Notes: generated from the sequence alone by a model not told the origin. A stretch of 42,407 nt of DNA from Anaerolineaceae bacterium (GCA_017417055.1 JAFPZX010000015.1:1-42407), one strand, 5' to 3'; positions 8,300 through 15,920 are shown, counted from the first letter of the stretch. A program made the numbers and translations.

Positions 8300-8581
8300 A
8301 TGGCAGAAAAGAGATATATAACGGCTTCCGAAATTGGTTTATACACATTCTGTCCACGTGCCTGGGCTTTAAAGCAGTTGGATTGCGAGTCAGATGCTCA
8401 TTGGGAGATGGAAAAAGGAAAAGAATTTCATGAGCAGATCGGACAACGGGAAATCCAAAGAGAAATAGAAAATCAGCCCCAACAACAACGGATAAACAGA
8501 CGGATCCAATTTATTACCAAAGCTATCGCTATTGTTTCATTGTGTCTGATTATTACATTGATTACATTCTTGTTGAAATGA
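8300..8581 (+). CDS. Cas4-like nuclease, N-terminal half with membrane segment
   Basis: 93 residues from the ATG at 8300 (TTG at 8294 is also open; no clear ribosome binding site for either). The opening ITASEIGLYTFCPRAWAL is the standard N-terminus of Cas4/Dna2-type PD-(D/E)XK nucleases, with the first iron-sulfur Cys at Cys18. GKEFHEQI supplies the motif I His (His44). The rest is a charged stretch, then one hydrophobic helix (about 70-92) right before the stop. The active-site Asp, Glu, Lys and the other three cluster Cys are absent here; they are in the next gene, which overlaps by four bases (ATGA). Alone it should be inactive. It may be half of a two-chain enzyme or the product of a recent frameshift. 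Confidence 0.75.
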   Translation: MAEKRYITASEIGLYTFCPRAWALKQLDCESDAHWEMEKGKEFHEQIGQREIQREIENQPQQQRINRRIQFITKAIAIVSLCLIITLITFLLK

Positions 8582-9120
8582 ACAGGGAATCTTTTTTACT
8601 TCTTGCATTAGGATTAGCTTTTCTGCTGTTTCTCCTGTGTTTATGGCTGAAAAGACTTAAAAGGGACCAGACAAAAATTGTCAGTCAGGATTTGACTTCA
8701 AAAAACAAATTATTATCTGTAAAAAAATCCGAGACTTATTACAGTAAAAAATACGGGATTGCGGGTAGACCAGATGAAGTAAAAGAGGAATGTGGAGAAT
8801 GGATTCCCTATGAATTCAAGAGCTCTGTTTATAAAGGCAGAGTCTATCCCGCACATATTATGCAGCTTGCAGCCTATTGCCTTTTGATAGAAGATACAAA
8901 AGGGTATAAACCTTCTTACGGGATTATCGAATATCAAAACCACAGAGAACCAATTTATTACACGAAGGATCTGCGTGCAAATCTGCTGACGCAAATAAAA
9001 AAAATCAGAAATGAAAATCCAGAGGAAAAAGACCTGCCTCCGGTATGTGAAGATACACGGAAATGCCGTCACTGCGGTTATGCCTGGTACTGCCATACAG
9101 AACAAAAACGGCTGTTCTGA
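8578..9120 (+). CDS. Cas4-like nuclease, C-terminal half with membrane segment
   Basis: 180 residues. I prefer the ATG at 8578, which overlaps the previous stop as ATGA; an upstream TTG- or GTG-type start near 8542 is possible. One membrane helix (about 6-25) is followed by the catalytic core: GRPD (Asp66), EFK (Glu79, Lys81), the QLAAYCLL helix (Gln96), and cluster cysteines Cys163, Cys166 and Cys172 with the C-x2-C-x5-C spacing seen in Cas4. An extra Cys157 precedes them. The fourth ligand and the motif I His are in the upstream gene. The two membrane helices would form a tight hairpin if the chains were joined. No cas genes or CRISPR array are near, so this is a solo Cas4-type protein; its role is unknown. 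Confidence 0.78.
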   Translation: MNRESFLLLALGLAFLLFLLCLWLKRLKRDQTKIVSQDLTSKNKLLSVKKSETYYSKKYGIAGRPDEVKEECGEWIPYEFKSSVYKGRVYPAHIMQLAAYCLLIEDTKGYKPSYGIIEYQNHREPIYYTKDLRANLLTQIKKIRNENPEEKDLPPVCEDTRKCRHCGYAWYCHTEQKRLF

Positions 9121-9126
9121 GGCTCA

Positions 9127-9158
9127 TTTCTTATTTCTTATTTCTTACTTCTTATTTT
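9127..9158. repeat. Heptad-phased repeat (TTTCTTA units)
   Basis: TTTCTTA three times, then CTTCTTA, in perfect 7-base phase at 9127-9154, starting seven bases after the split nuclease stop. Confidence 0.75.
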
Positions 9159-9200
9159 CAATTATAGTAAAATTCACCTGGTTATAATTCATGGAAATAC

Positions 9201-9229
9201 GGGGTCTGTACCTTTAAGGGACTGTCCCC
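9201..9229. repeat. GGGACAG-type hairpin element
   Basis: GGGG...CCTTTAAGG...CCCC imperfect palindrome containing GGGACTGTCCC. It belongs to a dispersed family also seen near 13527, 14855 and 18610. It lies 35 bases before purA and could affect its leader RNA. Confidence 0.5.
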
Positions 9230-9263
9230 TTTGACGTAAGCATGAGAATTTCTGGAGGACAAA

Positions 9264-10541
9264 ATGACAGTCAGTGCTATTGTTGGTGTCAACTGGGGTG
9301 ATGAAGGCAAAGGCCGTATGGTCGACCTGATCGCTGAAGATTATGATGTTGTGATCCGCTATCAGGGCGGGAACAACGCGGGACATACGGTGGTGAATGA
9401 GTACGGAAAATTCGCCCTGCATCTGCTTCCTTCCGGTATCTTCCGACAGAACGTTGTGAATGTACTGGGAAACGGAACGGTCATCGACCCGCAGGCGCTG
9501 TGCGGTGAAATCAAAAACGTCACAGACAAAGGTCCGGTAATCGGCCCCGAAAATCTGAAAATCAGCGACCGTGCCATCATCGTCTTCCCCTATCACCGGG
9601 ATCTGGATGAACTGGAAGAAGCCCGTCTGAAGGACGCCAAATTCGGTTCCACCAAACGCGGCATCGCGCCGGTTTACAGCGACAAATATCAGAAAAAAGC
9701 CATCCAGATGGGTGAACTCCGCGACATGGCGAAACTCCGCAAGCGTTTGGAAGGTATCGTCGAATGGAAAAATCTGACGCTCAAAAACATCTACAACGCA
9801 AAGACCTACACCGTCGATGAACTGATGGCATGGCTGGAAGAATGGGGCACTCCGCTGCTCCCGCACATCTGCGACACCGGCATTCTGCTCCGCGAAGCGG
9901 AAAAGGCCGGCAAGAGCATCCTCTTCGAGGCACAGCTCGGCGCCCTGCGCGACATCGACTTCGGTATCTATCCGTTCACATCCTCTTCATCCCCAATCGC
10001 CGCTTATGCCCCGATCGGCTCCGGCGCACCCTGGCTGAAGATCGACTCCGTAATCGGTGTGGTGAAGGCGTACTCCACCTGTGTCGGAGAAGGACCCTTT
10101 ACCGCAGAATGGTTCGGTGAAGACGCGGAAAAACTGCGTGAAGCCGGCGCCGAATATGGTGCAGCTACCGGCCGTCCGCGCCGTGTTGGCCCGGTGGATA
10201 TCGTAGCCACCCGCTACGGTGCCCGCATGCAGGCAGCCACCTGCATCGCCCTGACCAAGCTCGACATCCTTTCCTACATGGATGAGATCCCGGTCTGCAC
10301 ACAGTACGAACTCAACGGCGAACTGACCGATGAATTTCCGTTCCCGGCTAACCTTGCCGAGGCCAAGCCCGTCATCAAGACTGTCCCAGGTTGGAAGACC
10401 GATATCAGCGGTGTCCGAAAATATGAAGACCTGCCGCAGGCCTGCCGTGATTACATCGAATATCTCGAAAAAGAGATCGGCTGCCCGATCACTTATGTTT
10501 CCGTTGGTGCGGAACGCGACGCCATCATTGTGAGAGACTGA
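9264..10541 (+). CDS. purA: Adenylosuccinate synthetase
   Basis: 425 residues, the usual size. It joins IMP and aspartate using GTP to make adenylosuccinate, the first committed step to AMP. The P-loop-like GDEGKGR with the catalytic Asp is at residues 12-18, GGNNAGHT with the catalytic His near 34-41, and the C-terminal TKLDIL guanine-recognition motif is present. GGAGG at 9254-9258 sets the ATG at 9264. Its stop overlaps the purB start by one base (TGATG), so both AMP-branch enzymes are made together, with hpt further down the same strand. Confidence 0.98.
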   Translation: MTVSAIVGVNWGDEGKGRMVDLIAEDYDVVIRYQGGNNAGHTVVNEYGKFALHLLPSGIFRQNVVNVLGNGTVIDPQALCGEIKNVTDKGPVIGPENLKISDRAIIVFPYHRDLDELEEARLKDAKFGSTKRGIAPVYSDKYQKKAIQMGELRDMAKLRKRLEGIVEWKNLTLKNIYNAKTYTVDELMAWLEEWGTPLLPHICDTGILLREAEKAGKSILFEAQLGALRDIDFGIYPFTSSSSPIAAYAPIGSGAPWLKIDSVIGVVKAYSTCVGEGPFTAEWFGEDAEKLREAGAEYGAATGRPRRVGPVDIVATRYGARMQAATCIALTKLDILSYMDEIPVCTQYELNGELTDEFPFPANLAEAKPVIKTVPGWKTDISGVRKYEDLPQACRDYIEYLEKEIGCPITYVSVGAERDAIIVRD

Positions 10542-11950
10542 TGCACGACATCTACGAAACCCCATTGGGTACCCGCTATGCATCCAAACAGATGCAGCAG
10601 CTCTTTTCGGCTGATACACGCTATCAGACCTGGCGGAAACTCTGGGTAGAGCTTGCCCGGGCTCAATCAGAGCTCGGGCTGCCCGTAACCCCGGAACAGG
10701 TCGCTGAACTGGAAGCTCATATCACGGACATTGACTACGAAGCCGAACGCGAGAAAGAAAAAGAAATCCGCCATGATGTCATGGCGCATATTTATGCCTA
10801 TGGACTGGTCTGTCCCAACGCCAAAGGCATCATCCATCTTGGCGCGACCAGCTGCTATGTCACGGACAATGCCGATTTGATCATCTACCGGGACGGACTA
10901 AAATCTATACGCAATTCAATACTGACAGTCATCTCAAACCTGGCTGCCTTCGCTGAGAAATATAAGTCACTGCCTACACTTGGCTACACGCATCTGCAGC
11001 CGGCTCAGCTGGTTACGGTTGGGAAACGTGCCTGTTTATGGATCCAGGATCTTTACATGGACCTTGCCGAGATCGACGACACCATCCACGCTATCAAGTT
11101 CCTCGGCTGCCGCGGCACCACCGGCACCGAAGCCAGTTTCCTGAGCCTCTTCAACGGGGACAGCGGCAAGATCGACGAGATGAACCGCCGAATCGCCTCC
11201 GCATTTGGATTTACGGAACTCTTTGACGTGTGCGGTCAGACCTATCCGCGCAAGCTGGACAGCCGCATCCTCAACGCGTTAAGCTCCGTAGCCCAGAGCG
11301 CTTACCGCTTTGCCAACGATATCCGCCTGCTGCAGCACATGCGTCAGGTGGAGGAACCCTTTGAAAAAGAACAGGTCGGCTCCTCAGCCATGGCTTACAA
11401 GCGCAACCCTATGCGTTCCGAACGGATCTGTTCCCTGGCCCGTTATGTGATGGCGGACGCGCTGAACGCTCCGATGACTGCCTCTGTCCAGTGGTTTGAA
11501 CGAACGCTGGACGATTCCGCCAACCGCCGCATCTCCCTGCCGGAAGGATTCCTGGCTGTGGATGGCATCCTGCGCCTGATGGCTAACGTCTCCGATGGAC
11601 TGCACGTCAATGAAAAGATCATTGAACGCGAAGTTCGTGAATATCTGCCTTTTATCGCCACTGAAAACCTGTTAATGAGTGCTGTCAAAGCCGGCGGCGA
11701 CCGTCAGCAAATGCACAAGGTCATCCGCCGCCATTCCATGGACGCTACTGCCCGCATGAAAGAAGGCCTGCCCGCTCACCTGCTGGAGGAGCTGGGAAAT
11801 GACCCTGAATTTGTCCTGAGCCATGACCAAATCGCTGAAGCCCTGGACCCCAAAGACTACATCGGCCGCTGCAAGGAACAGGTAGATTTTTTCCTTTCAA
11901 AACTGCCGAATGCTGAATCAATATCCGAAACAGATGAGATAAATTTGTAG
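10541..11950 (+). CDS. purB: Adenylosuccinate lyase
   Basis: 469 residues of the fumarase/aspartase superfamily. It splits adenylosuccinate to AMP plus fumarate, and SAICAR to AICAR. Visible are the substrate-binding IIHLGATSCYVTDNAD (near 103-118), GYTHLQPAQ (near 150), and the signature loop GSSAMAYKRNP with the catalytic Ser near 286-296. It is translationally coupled to purA. Its stop codon TAG lies inside the first unit of a heptad repeat (AGGTTTT AGGTTAT) that forms the left arm of the inverted repeat around the next gene. Confidence 0.97.
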   Translation: MHDIYETPLGTRYASKQMQQLFSADTRYQTWRKLWVELARAQSELGLPVTPEQVAELEAHITDIDYEAEREKEKEIRHDVMAHIYAYGLVCPNAKGIIHLGATSCYVTDNADLIIYRDGLKSIRNSILTVISNLAAFAEKYKSLPTLGYTHLQPAQLVTVGKRACLWIQDLYMDLAEIDDTIHAIKFLGCRGTTGTEASFLSLFNGDSGKIDEMNRRIASAFGFTELFDVCGQTYPRKLDSRILNALSSVAQSAYRFANDIRLLQHMRQVEEPFEKEQVGSSAMAYKRNPMRSERICSLARYVMADALNAPMTASVQWFERTLDDSANRRISLPEGFLAVDGILRLMANVSDGLHVNEKIIEREVREYLPFIATENLLMSAVKAGGDRQQMHKVIRRHSMDATARMKEGLPAHLLEELGNDPEFVLSHDQIAEALDPKDYIGRCKEQVDFFLSKLPNAESISETDEINL

Positions 11951-11963
11951 GTTTTAGGTTATA
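11949..11963 (+). repeat. Left arm of 15-base inverted repeat around the four-helix-bundle gene
   Basis: AGGTTTTAGGTTATA, two heptad units, is the exact reverse complement of 12412-12426. Together the arms bracket the inserted gene between purB and hpt. Confidence 0.85.
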
Positions 11964-11977
11964 AAGGCTTACGATAG

Positions 11978-12364
11978 ATGGATATTATAAATAATTATAA
12001 AGATTTGAAAGTATGGCAAAAATCCATGGATTTAGCCTTTATGGTATATAGGCTGGTTAAAATTTTGCCAAGGGAAGAATTATATTCTTTGTCCGATCAA
12101 ATGAGGAGAGCAGTTGTTTCAATCCCCTCGAACATTGCAGAAGGCTGTCAACGTGGATCTATTAAAGAATATATACATTTTCTATATATTGCGAAAGGCT
12201 CATTGGCTGAACTTGAAACACAATTATTATTATGCAAAGGGTTTGGTTATATAAACAGGGAGCAAACTGATCCTATTGAGGCCCAATGTATGGAAGTTAC
12301 CAAAATGCTAAATATGTTGATAAATAATTTGCAACAAAAAATAAATAAAGGAGATACAAAATAG
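11978..12364 (+). CDS. Four-helix-bundle protein (23S rRNA intervening-sequence protein family)
   Basis: 128 residues. The protein has the family landmarks: YKDLKVWQKSMDLAFMVY at the start, LSDQMRRAVVSIPSNIAEG with the invariant SIPSNIAEG turn, and LGSLAELETQLLL-like helix three (here KGSLAELETQLLLCKGFGYI). Members occur inside 23S rRNA intervening sequences and as free-standing genes, often next to repeats; the fold is shared with the Avd proteins of diversity-generating retroelements. Biochemical role is not settled. The gene is much richer in A+T than purB and hpt on either side, its start has no good ribosome binding site, and a perfect 15-base inverted repeat flanks it, which together suggest insertion into a purA-purB-hpt cluster. 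Confidence 0.88.
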   Translation: MDIINNYKDLKVWQKSMDLAFMVYRLVKILPREELYSLSDQMRRAVVSIPSNIAEGCQRGSIKEYIHFLYIAKGSLAELETQLLLCKGFGYINREQTDPIEAQCMEVTKMLNMLINNLQQKINKGDTK

Positions 12365-12427
12365 GTTATAAGTACACCAGGCAATTCGGTCATACCCTAA
12401 AACCTATAACCTATAACCTAAAACCTG
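12362..12427. repeat. Heptad repeats and right arm of the inverted repeat
   Basis: TAGGTTATAA begins at the stop of the previous gene; AAACCTA, TAACCTA, TAACCTA, AAACCTG run in exact 7-base phase at 12400-12427. Bases 12412-12426 complement 11949-11963. The array ends five bases before the hpt start and leaves no room for a normal ribosome binding site. Confidence 0.85.
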
Positions 12428-12432
12428 AAATT

Positions 12433-12984
12433 ATGAAAATCACGAACGAACAAAACGATATTGAACGTGTGCTTTACACGGAAAAGGCCATTGCGGCCCG
12501 GGTGGAAGCGCTGGGTGCCGAAATTACTGAGGATTTTAAGGGTAAAAATCCGATCGTCGTCTGCATTCTGAAAGGCGCCAGCTTCTTTTATACGGACCTG
12601 TGCCGGTCGATCAAGACCGACATTTATATGGACTTCATCTCCGTTTCCAGTTACGGGGCTGATTCCAAGAGTTCCGGCGTCGTACGCCTGGTAAAGGATA
12701 TCAACACCAACATTACCGGCCGGGATGTGATCCTGGTGGAAGACATCATTGACTCCGGTCTGACGCTGAATTATCTGAAGGATTTCTTTGGTGCCCGCCG
12801 TCCGGCATCCTTCAAGACGGTTTGTCTTCTGGAAAAAGAAGGCCGCAAGAACACAAATTTTCAGGCGGACTACCTCGGCTTCCGCATTCCCAATGAGTTC
12901 GTCGTCGGCTACGGCCTCGACTATGCCGACCACTACCGCAACCTGCCCTACATCGGCGTGCTCAAAAAAGAGTGCTACGAGTAA
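12433..12984 (+). CDS. hpt: Hypoxanthine phosphoribosyltransferase
   Basis: 183 residues, normal for the family. It salvages hypoxanthine (and usually guanine) with PRPP to IMP (GMP). The PRPP-binding loop VILVEDIIDSGLTL is at about 99-112, the flexible-loop SSYGADSKSSG near 73-83, and the base-binding FVVGYGLDYADHYRNLPYIGVL at the C-terminus. It lies downstream of purA and purB, and feeds IMP directly to PurA. No ribosome binding site precedes the ATG; the upstream 33 bases are heptad repeat, so expression may rely on the altered leader. A terminator follows at 12999. Confidence 0.96.
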   Translation: MKITNEQNDIERVLYTEKAIAARVEALGAEITEDFKGKNPIVVCILKGASFFYTDLCRSIKTDIYMDFISVSSYGADSKSSGVVRLVKDINTNITGRDVILVEDIIDSGLTLNYLKDFFGARRPASFKTVCLLEKEGRKNTNFQADYLGFRIPNEFVVGYGLDYADHYRNLPYIGVLKKECYE

Positions 12985-12998
12985 AATAAGAAATAGCT

Positions 12999-13040
12999 AC
13001 AGCTCAGACAACAAAATCTGAGCTGTATTTATATTTCTTT
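12999..13040 (+). terminator. Rho-independent terminator after hpt
   Basis: ACAGCTCAGA (12999-13008) pairs with TCTGAGCTGT (13017-13026), followed by an AT-rich, T-rich tail. It ends the purine cluster. The rest of the gap to 13277 is AT-rich with no further gene that I can see. Confidence 0.85.
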
Positions 13041-13277
13041 TACTGAAGTAATTCTACTCACGCTTCACACCGGGTCTTTCTTTCTGCTGTCATCCAGCCA
13101 ACACAAAAAAAAACTGAAAAGTGTGATTCTTCCTTTTTTATTAAGACACCCTTTTTTATAATTTAGACCAACATGACCAGTTTTAATTTATTATCCAATA
13201 AATTAAAACCTTCCTCAAGGAAAAAAATTCATTGGTTTTTTAGTTTTTAGCTCTTTCAAATATGATAAAATCATCTT

Positions 13278-13511
13278 ATGAAGCTGATTGAAACCAAATG
13301 TCCGAATTGCGGCGCGGAGATGGAAATTGTTTTGGAACAAGGGTGTGTTGTGTGTCCGTACTGCGGCAGCAATATGATGATCGAACAGGGCACGGCAGAA
13401 TCAGCTGCGCCTGTACAGGACAAAAAACAGGCAAAAGCCAAAGCCAAAGAAGAGAAAAAACAGGCCAAGCTGCTGGTAAAAATGGAAAAGAACAAAAACA
13501 AACGAGAATAA
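13278..13511 (+). CDS. Small zinc-ribbon protein with basic helical tail
   Basis: 77 residues. Two CPxCG knuckles, CPNCGAEM (about 8-15) and CPYCGSNM (about 29-36), form a zinc ribbon. The rest is a Lys/Ala/Glu-rich helix (KKQAKAKAKEEKKQAK) with coiled-coil character. No ribosome binding site precedes the ATG; a TATGAT box at 13261-13266 sits so close that the transcript may be nearly leaderless. The ribbon suggests nucleic-acid or protein contact. I do not recognise a specific family and no function is claimed. Confidence 0.7.
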   Translation: MKLIETKCPNCGAEMEIVLEQGCVVCPYCGSNMMIEQGTAESAAPVQDKKQAKAKAKEEKKQAKLLVKMEKNKNKRE

Positions 13512-13526
13512 TGCGAGAAATTCCTC

Positions 13527-13550
13527 GGGACAGGCCCGTGGGACTGTCCC
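13527..13550. repeat. GGGACAG...CTGTCCC hairpin element
   Basis: A 24-base palindrome: GGGACAG pairs with CTGTCCC, then CCC with GGG around a 2-base loop, with one mismatch. No T-run follows directly. It lies between the zinc-ribbon gene and the oxidoreductase and matches other copies in the window. Confidence 0.7.
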
Positions 13551-13605
13551 CCGCTGTGACCTGTTCCAGGCCCTGGGTGAGTTTGAAATAAAGGAATAAT
13601 ACCAA

Positions 13606-14172
13606 ATGATACTGTTTATCAATGCCTGTGTACGAAAAGAATCACGAACCAAGCGGCTGGCGGATCACGTGATTGCGAGCCTTGCGGATAAGGATATCAA
13701 AGAGATTCGTTTATGGGAAATGCCGCTTCCGAAAGTGGATGAGGCTTTCATCAACAGACGGACCGCTTTCTGCAATAGAGGTGATTTTTCCGATCCGATT
13801 TTCGTCCCCGGAAAAGATTTTGCGGCCGCTGATACTATTGTGATCGCCGCACCTTATTATGATCTATCTTTCCCCTCCGTACTGAAACAGTACCTGGAAC
13901 AGATCTGCGTGACCGGACTTACCTTTTTTTACAATGAACAAAACATCCCGGAAGGATTGTGCAAAGCTCGGAAACTCTATTACATCACCACCGCCGGCGG
14001 TCCCATCATCAACGATGACTACGGTTATGGGTATATCCGTGAACTGGCAAAAACCTTTTTCAGTATTCCGGAAATCATTCAGGTAAAAGCAGAAATGCTC
14101 GATGTTATCGGCTTTGATGCGGAAGCCATTCTGGCAGAGACAATCCGAAAATTTGACAACAATGAATTTTAG
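13606..14172 (+). CDS. NAD(P)H-dependent flavin oxidoreductase (flavodoxin-like fold)
   Basis: 188 residues. The N-terminus MILFINACVRKESRTKRLAD is the phosphate-binding beta-alpha start of the Flavodoxin_2 / AzoR family, and DTIVIAAPYYDLSFPSVLKQYLEQI with the later TTAGGPI loop (near 126) fits the FMN site. Such enzymes use FMN and NAD(P)H to reduce quinones or azo compounds. AGGA about ten bases upstream supports the ATG at 13606. It stands alone and a strong terminator follows at 14249. The true substrate cannot be inferred. Confidence 0.85.
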   Translation: MILFINACVRKESRTKRLADHVIASLADKDIKEIRLWEMPLPKVDEAFINRRTAFCNRGDFSDPIFVPGKDFAAADTIVIAAPYYDLSFPSVLKQYLEQICVTGLTFFYNEQNIPEGLCKARKLYYITTAGGPIINDDYGYGYIRELAKTFFSIPEIIQVKAEMLDVIGFDAEAILAETIRKFDNNEF

Positions 14173-14248
14173 AAAGTGATGAGGCATACCCCGGGATCGT
14201 TCCAATTCATGATTGTTCTATATCCATACCACATTTTTAACAAAAATC

Positions 14249-14275
14249 AAGGGACAACATTGTCCCTTTTTTTTT
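14249..14275 (+). terminator. Rho-independent terminator
   Basis: AAGGGACA (14249-14256) pairs with TGTCCCTT (14261-14268) around a 4-base loop, followed by at least eight T. It ends the oxidoreductase transcript. Confidence 0.92.
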
Positions 14276-14383
14276 CTGATTGTAGGATTACCATTGATAT
14301 GTAACAGTCAGAGAAAAAAAGGAAGCGAATAGAAACCAGTCTATAATTAAGTCGCCAAACCAACAAGAAAGGAACTATTCGCA

Positions 14384-14769
14384 ATGAAAACGATAACACA
14401 GAAAATGAAATTTCGAGAATCTTTATTACGGTATGCAGAAAAAAATGGAGTAACGAAAGCTTCCATAAAATATAATGTCAATCGACAATATGTATATCGA
14501 TGGAAAAAAGCGGTATGACGGTACTATAGAATCTCTGGCAGACCGATTCCATCGGCCTAAATCGCATCCAAAACAACACACGCAAGAAGAGATAAAAATG
14601 ATCAAAAAACATGCGCCGGCGTAACACGAACGCTGGATAGGTTGTGTTCTGGGTAAAACTTCGACAGAAAGAATACACCAGGTCGATAACAGGTCTATAC
14701 CGGATACTAAAACGCTTGGGACAAATCCCAGAAAAACTGCCTACCCCGAAATATATTTCCAAATTTTTC
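14384..14769 (+). pseudogene. Decayed IS transposase (HTH plus start of integrase core)
   Basis: Three frames must be joined. From 14384 comes a helix-turn-helix start (MKTITQKMKFRESLLRYAEK, ending RWKKAV and a stop). A second frame from about 14507 reads KRYDGTIESLADRFHRP, ending at a TAA. A third gives FWVKLRQKEYTRS and LYRILKRLGQIPEK before a stop near 14769. This order is that of an IS3/IS481-like transposase whose catalytic DDE core has been lost. GCGAATAG (14325-14332) and CTATTCGC (14375-14382) form an inverted repeat just before the start. It is a relic and cannot encode active enzyme. Confidence 0.8.
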
Positions 14770-15061
14770 TGAAAAAAGGGCAGATTGATTGAAACAACCG
14801 TCCTTACACATTTACAAAAAACTGTAACTATTCAGAGCCTAAGTGCCGCACAAAGGGACAGGCACACTCATGTCGGTTTCGCGACACTCGGTACCAGTCC
14901 CCGATGTGCTCCATCCTGAATAGAAACAAAGTATTTCGTTTGTTTGGCTGCGGCTTGGACTGTCCTCCCGGGGCACAGGCCCGCAAAGCGTTCCATCCCC
15001 CTGCAACCTGGGGACTGGACCCGGAGGGGCCTTATACCCGCTTCACGAACACAAAAGAAAA
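14770..15061. other. Gene-free relic region with hairpin elements
   Basis: No gene recognised. It holds a GGGACAGG...CCAGTCCC inverted element at 14855-14901 and a GC-rich block (about 14960-15040) with GGACTGTCC- and GGGGACTGG-like words. It separates the decayed IS from the terminase fragment, so it is probably a graveyard of mobile DNA. Confidence 0.55.
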
Positions 15062-15162
15062 ATGAACATAATTAAACGAATAAAAATGAATATAATGGAT
15101 TCGGTAACCTGGGCTATGACAAAAAGCAACAGCTATATGCGTTCGTATCAGGCGAATGCGAT

Positions 15163-15643
15163 GGTGACAAAATACAAGAACCGAGTGACGCCGATCGACA
15201 TCACTGCTGCCAATAAGACAAAGATGGCTTGGGATTTCCTCGCCATGCTCGACACCGGCCACTGGCAGGAGCACAAGGGTGACGAGATCAACGTCCTCAA
15301 GTCCAGTTTCATGCCGGGCAAAGAGCCCTATGAAATCCTGATGGAGCCGGAACTGCTGCAGCAGATGTTTTATCGTGAATTGCGGGGCTGCCGCATCGAA
15401 CCCACCGGGAAGCAGTCCAATGTCCGCTGGGGCGTCAAAGACGGAACCCGTAACCATACCACCGGACGCATTCTTCATGACGATCTGGTGATGTCCGCCG
15501 CCCTTGCTGTTTTTGAGACGAGCACGCTGCCGATCCGCAATCATTTCGAAGGCCTGACAGAGCATTATGAGAATCTGCAAAAATTTACGAACGCAGAATG
15601 CGCCGGGAAATGGGACCAAAGTGGAGATAAAAATAGGCAATAG
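15163..15643 (+). pseudogene. Broken C-terminal fragment of a phage terminase large subunit
   Basis: From 15163 the sequence matches the reverse complement of the partial gene at 41852-42406 (nearly 90 percent by eye). It encodes the nuclease-domain C-terminus, including QMFYRELRGCRIEP, VRWGVKDGTRN and the HDDLVMSAAL motif with acidic metal ligands. Upstream of 15163 the similarity stops abruptly, so the ATPase domain and the first nuclease Asp are missing. Near the end an A-run has five A where the other copy has six; this shifts the frame and replaces the normal tail (YERRMRREMGPYWR) with an unrelated one. The open frame from 15062 is therefore a chance join. Heptad repeats start just after it. 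Confidence 0.82.
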
Positions 15644-15868
15644 GCATTAGGCAATAGGCAATAGGATATAGGGGATAGGAGGGTTGGAAGGAGTCTGCAG
15701 CTTCGCTGCAGTGAGGAGTGAGGAATTAGGAGTGAGAAGTTAGGAGTAAGGAGTGACTGGTGTTTGGTTGTTAGTGTCTGACAACTGACCACTGGACACT
15801 GGCTGCTGACTGCTGAACACTGACTGCCAGTTTCCAGTCCCAAATCCCCAATCCTCAGGCCCTAAGCA
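15632..15868. repeat. Composite heptad-repeat array (four unit families)
   Basis: Consecutive 7-base units: AATAGGC, ATTAGGC, AATAGGC, AATAGGA, TATAGGG, GATAGGA; then a CTGCAGC-TTC-GCTGCAG hairpin; then GGAGTGA, GGAATTA, GGAGTGA, GAAGTTA, GGAGTAA, GGAGTGA; then CTGACAA, CTGACCA, CTGGACA, CTGGCTG, CTGACTG, CTGAACA, CTGACTG; and last CCAAATC, CCCAATC. The phase is strict within each family while bases drift. Confidence 0.92.
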
Positions 15869-15920
15869 GGATATTGGTATAATCAGTGTGTTTATCGATA
15901 TAGGGTTTATAAGGAATAAC

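Noticed and set aside
14478-14762. Minus-strand open frame in the decayed IS
   Set aside because: The plus strand shows transposase pieces in order over the same bases; the reverse product is meaningless.
15062-15162. N-terminal part of the open frame that runs into the terminase tail
   Set aside because: It has no similarity to the terminase copy at the right edge, so the ATG at 15062 is a chance start of a fused frame.
15632-15868. Repeat array considered as a CRISPR
   Set aside because: Units are 7 bases, contiguous and drifting, with no constant repeat separated by unique spacers. The Cas4-like genes are far away and have no cas neighbours.
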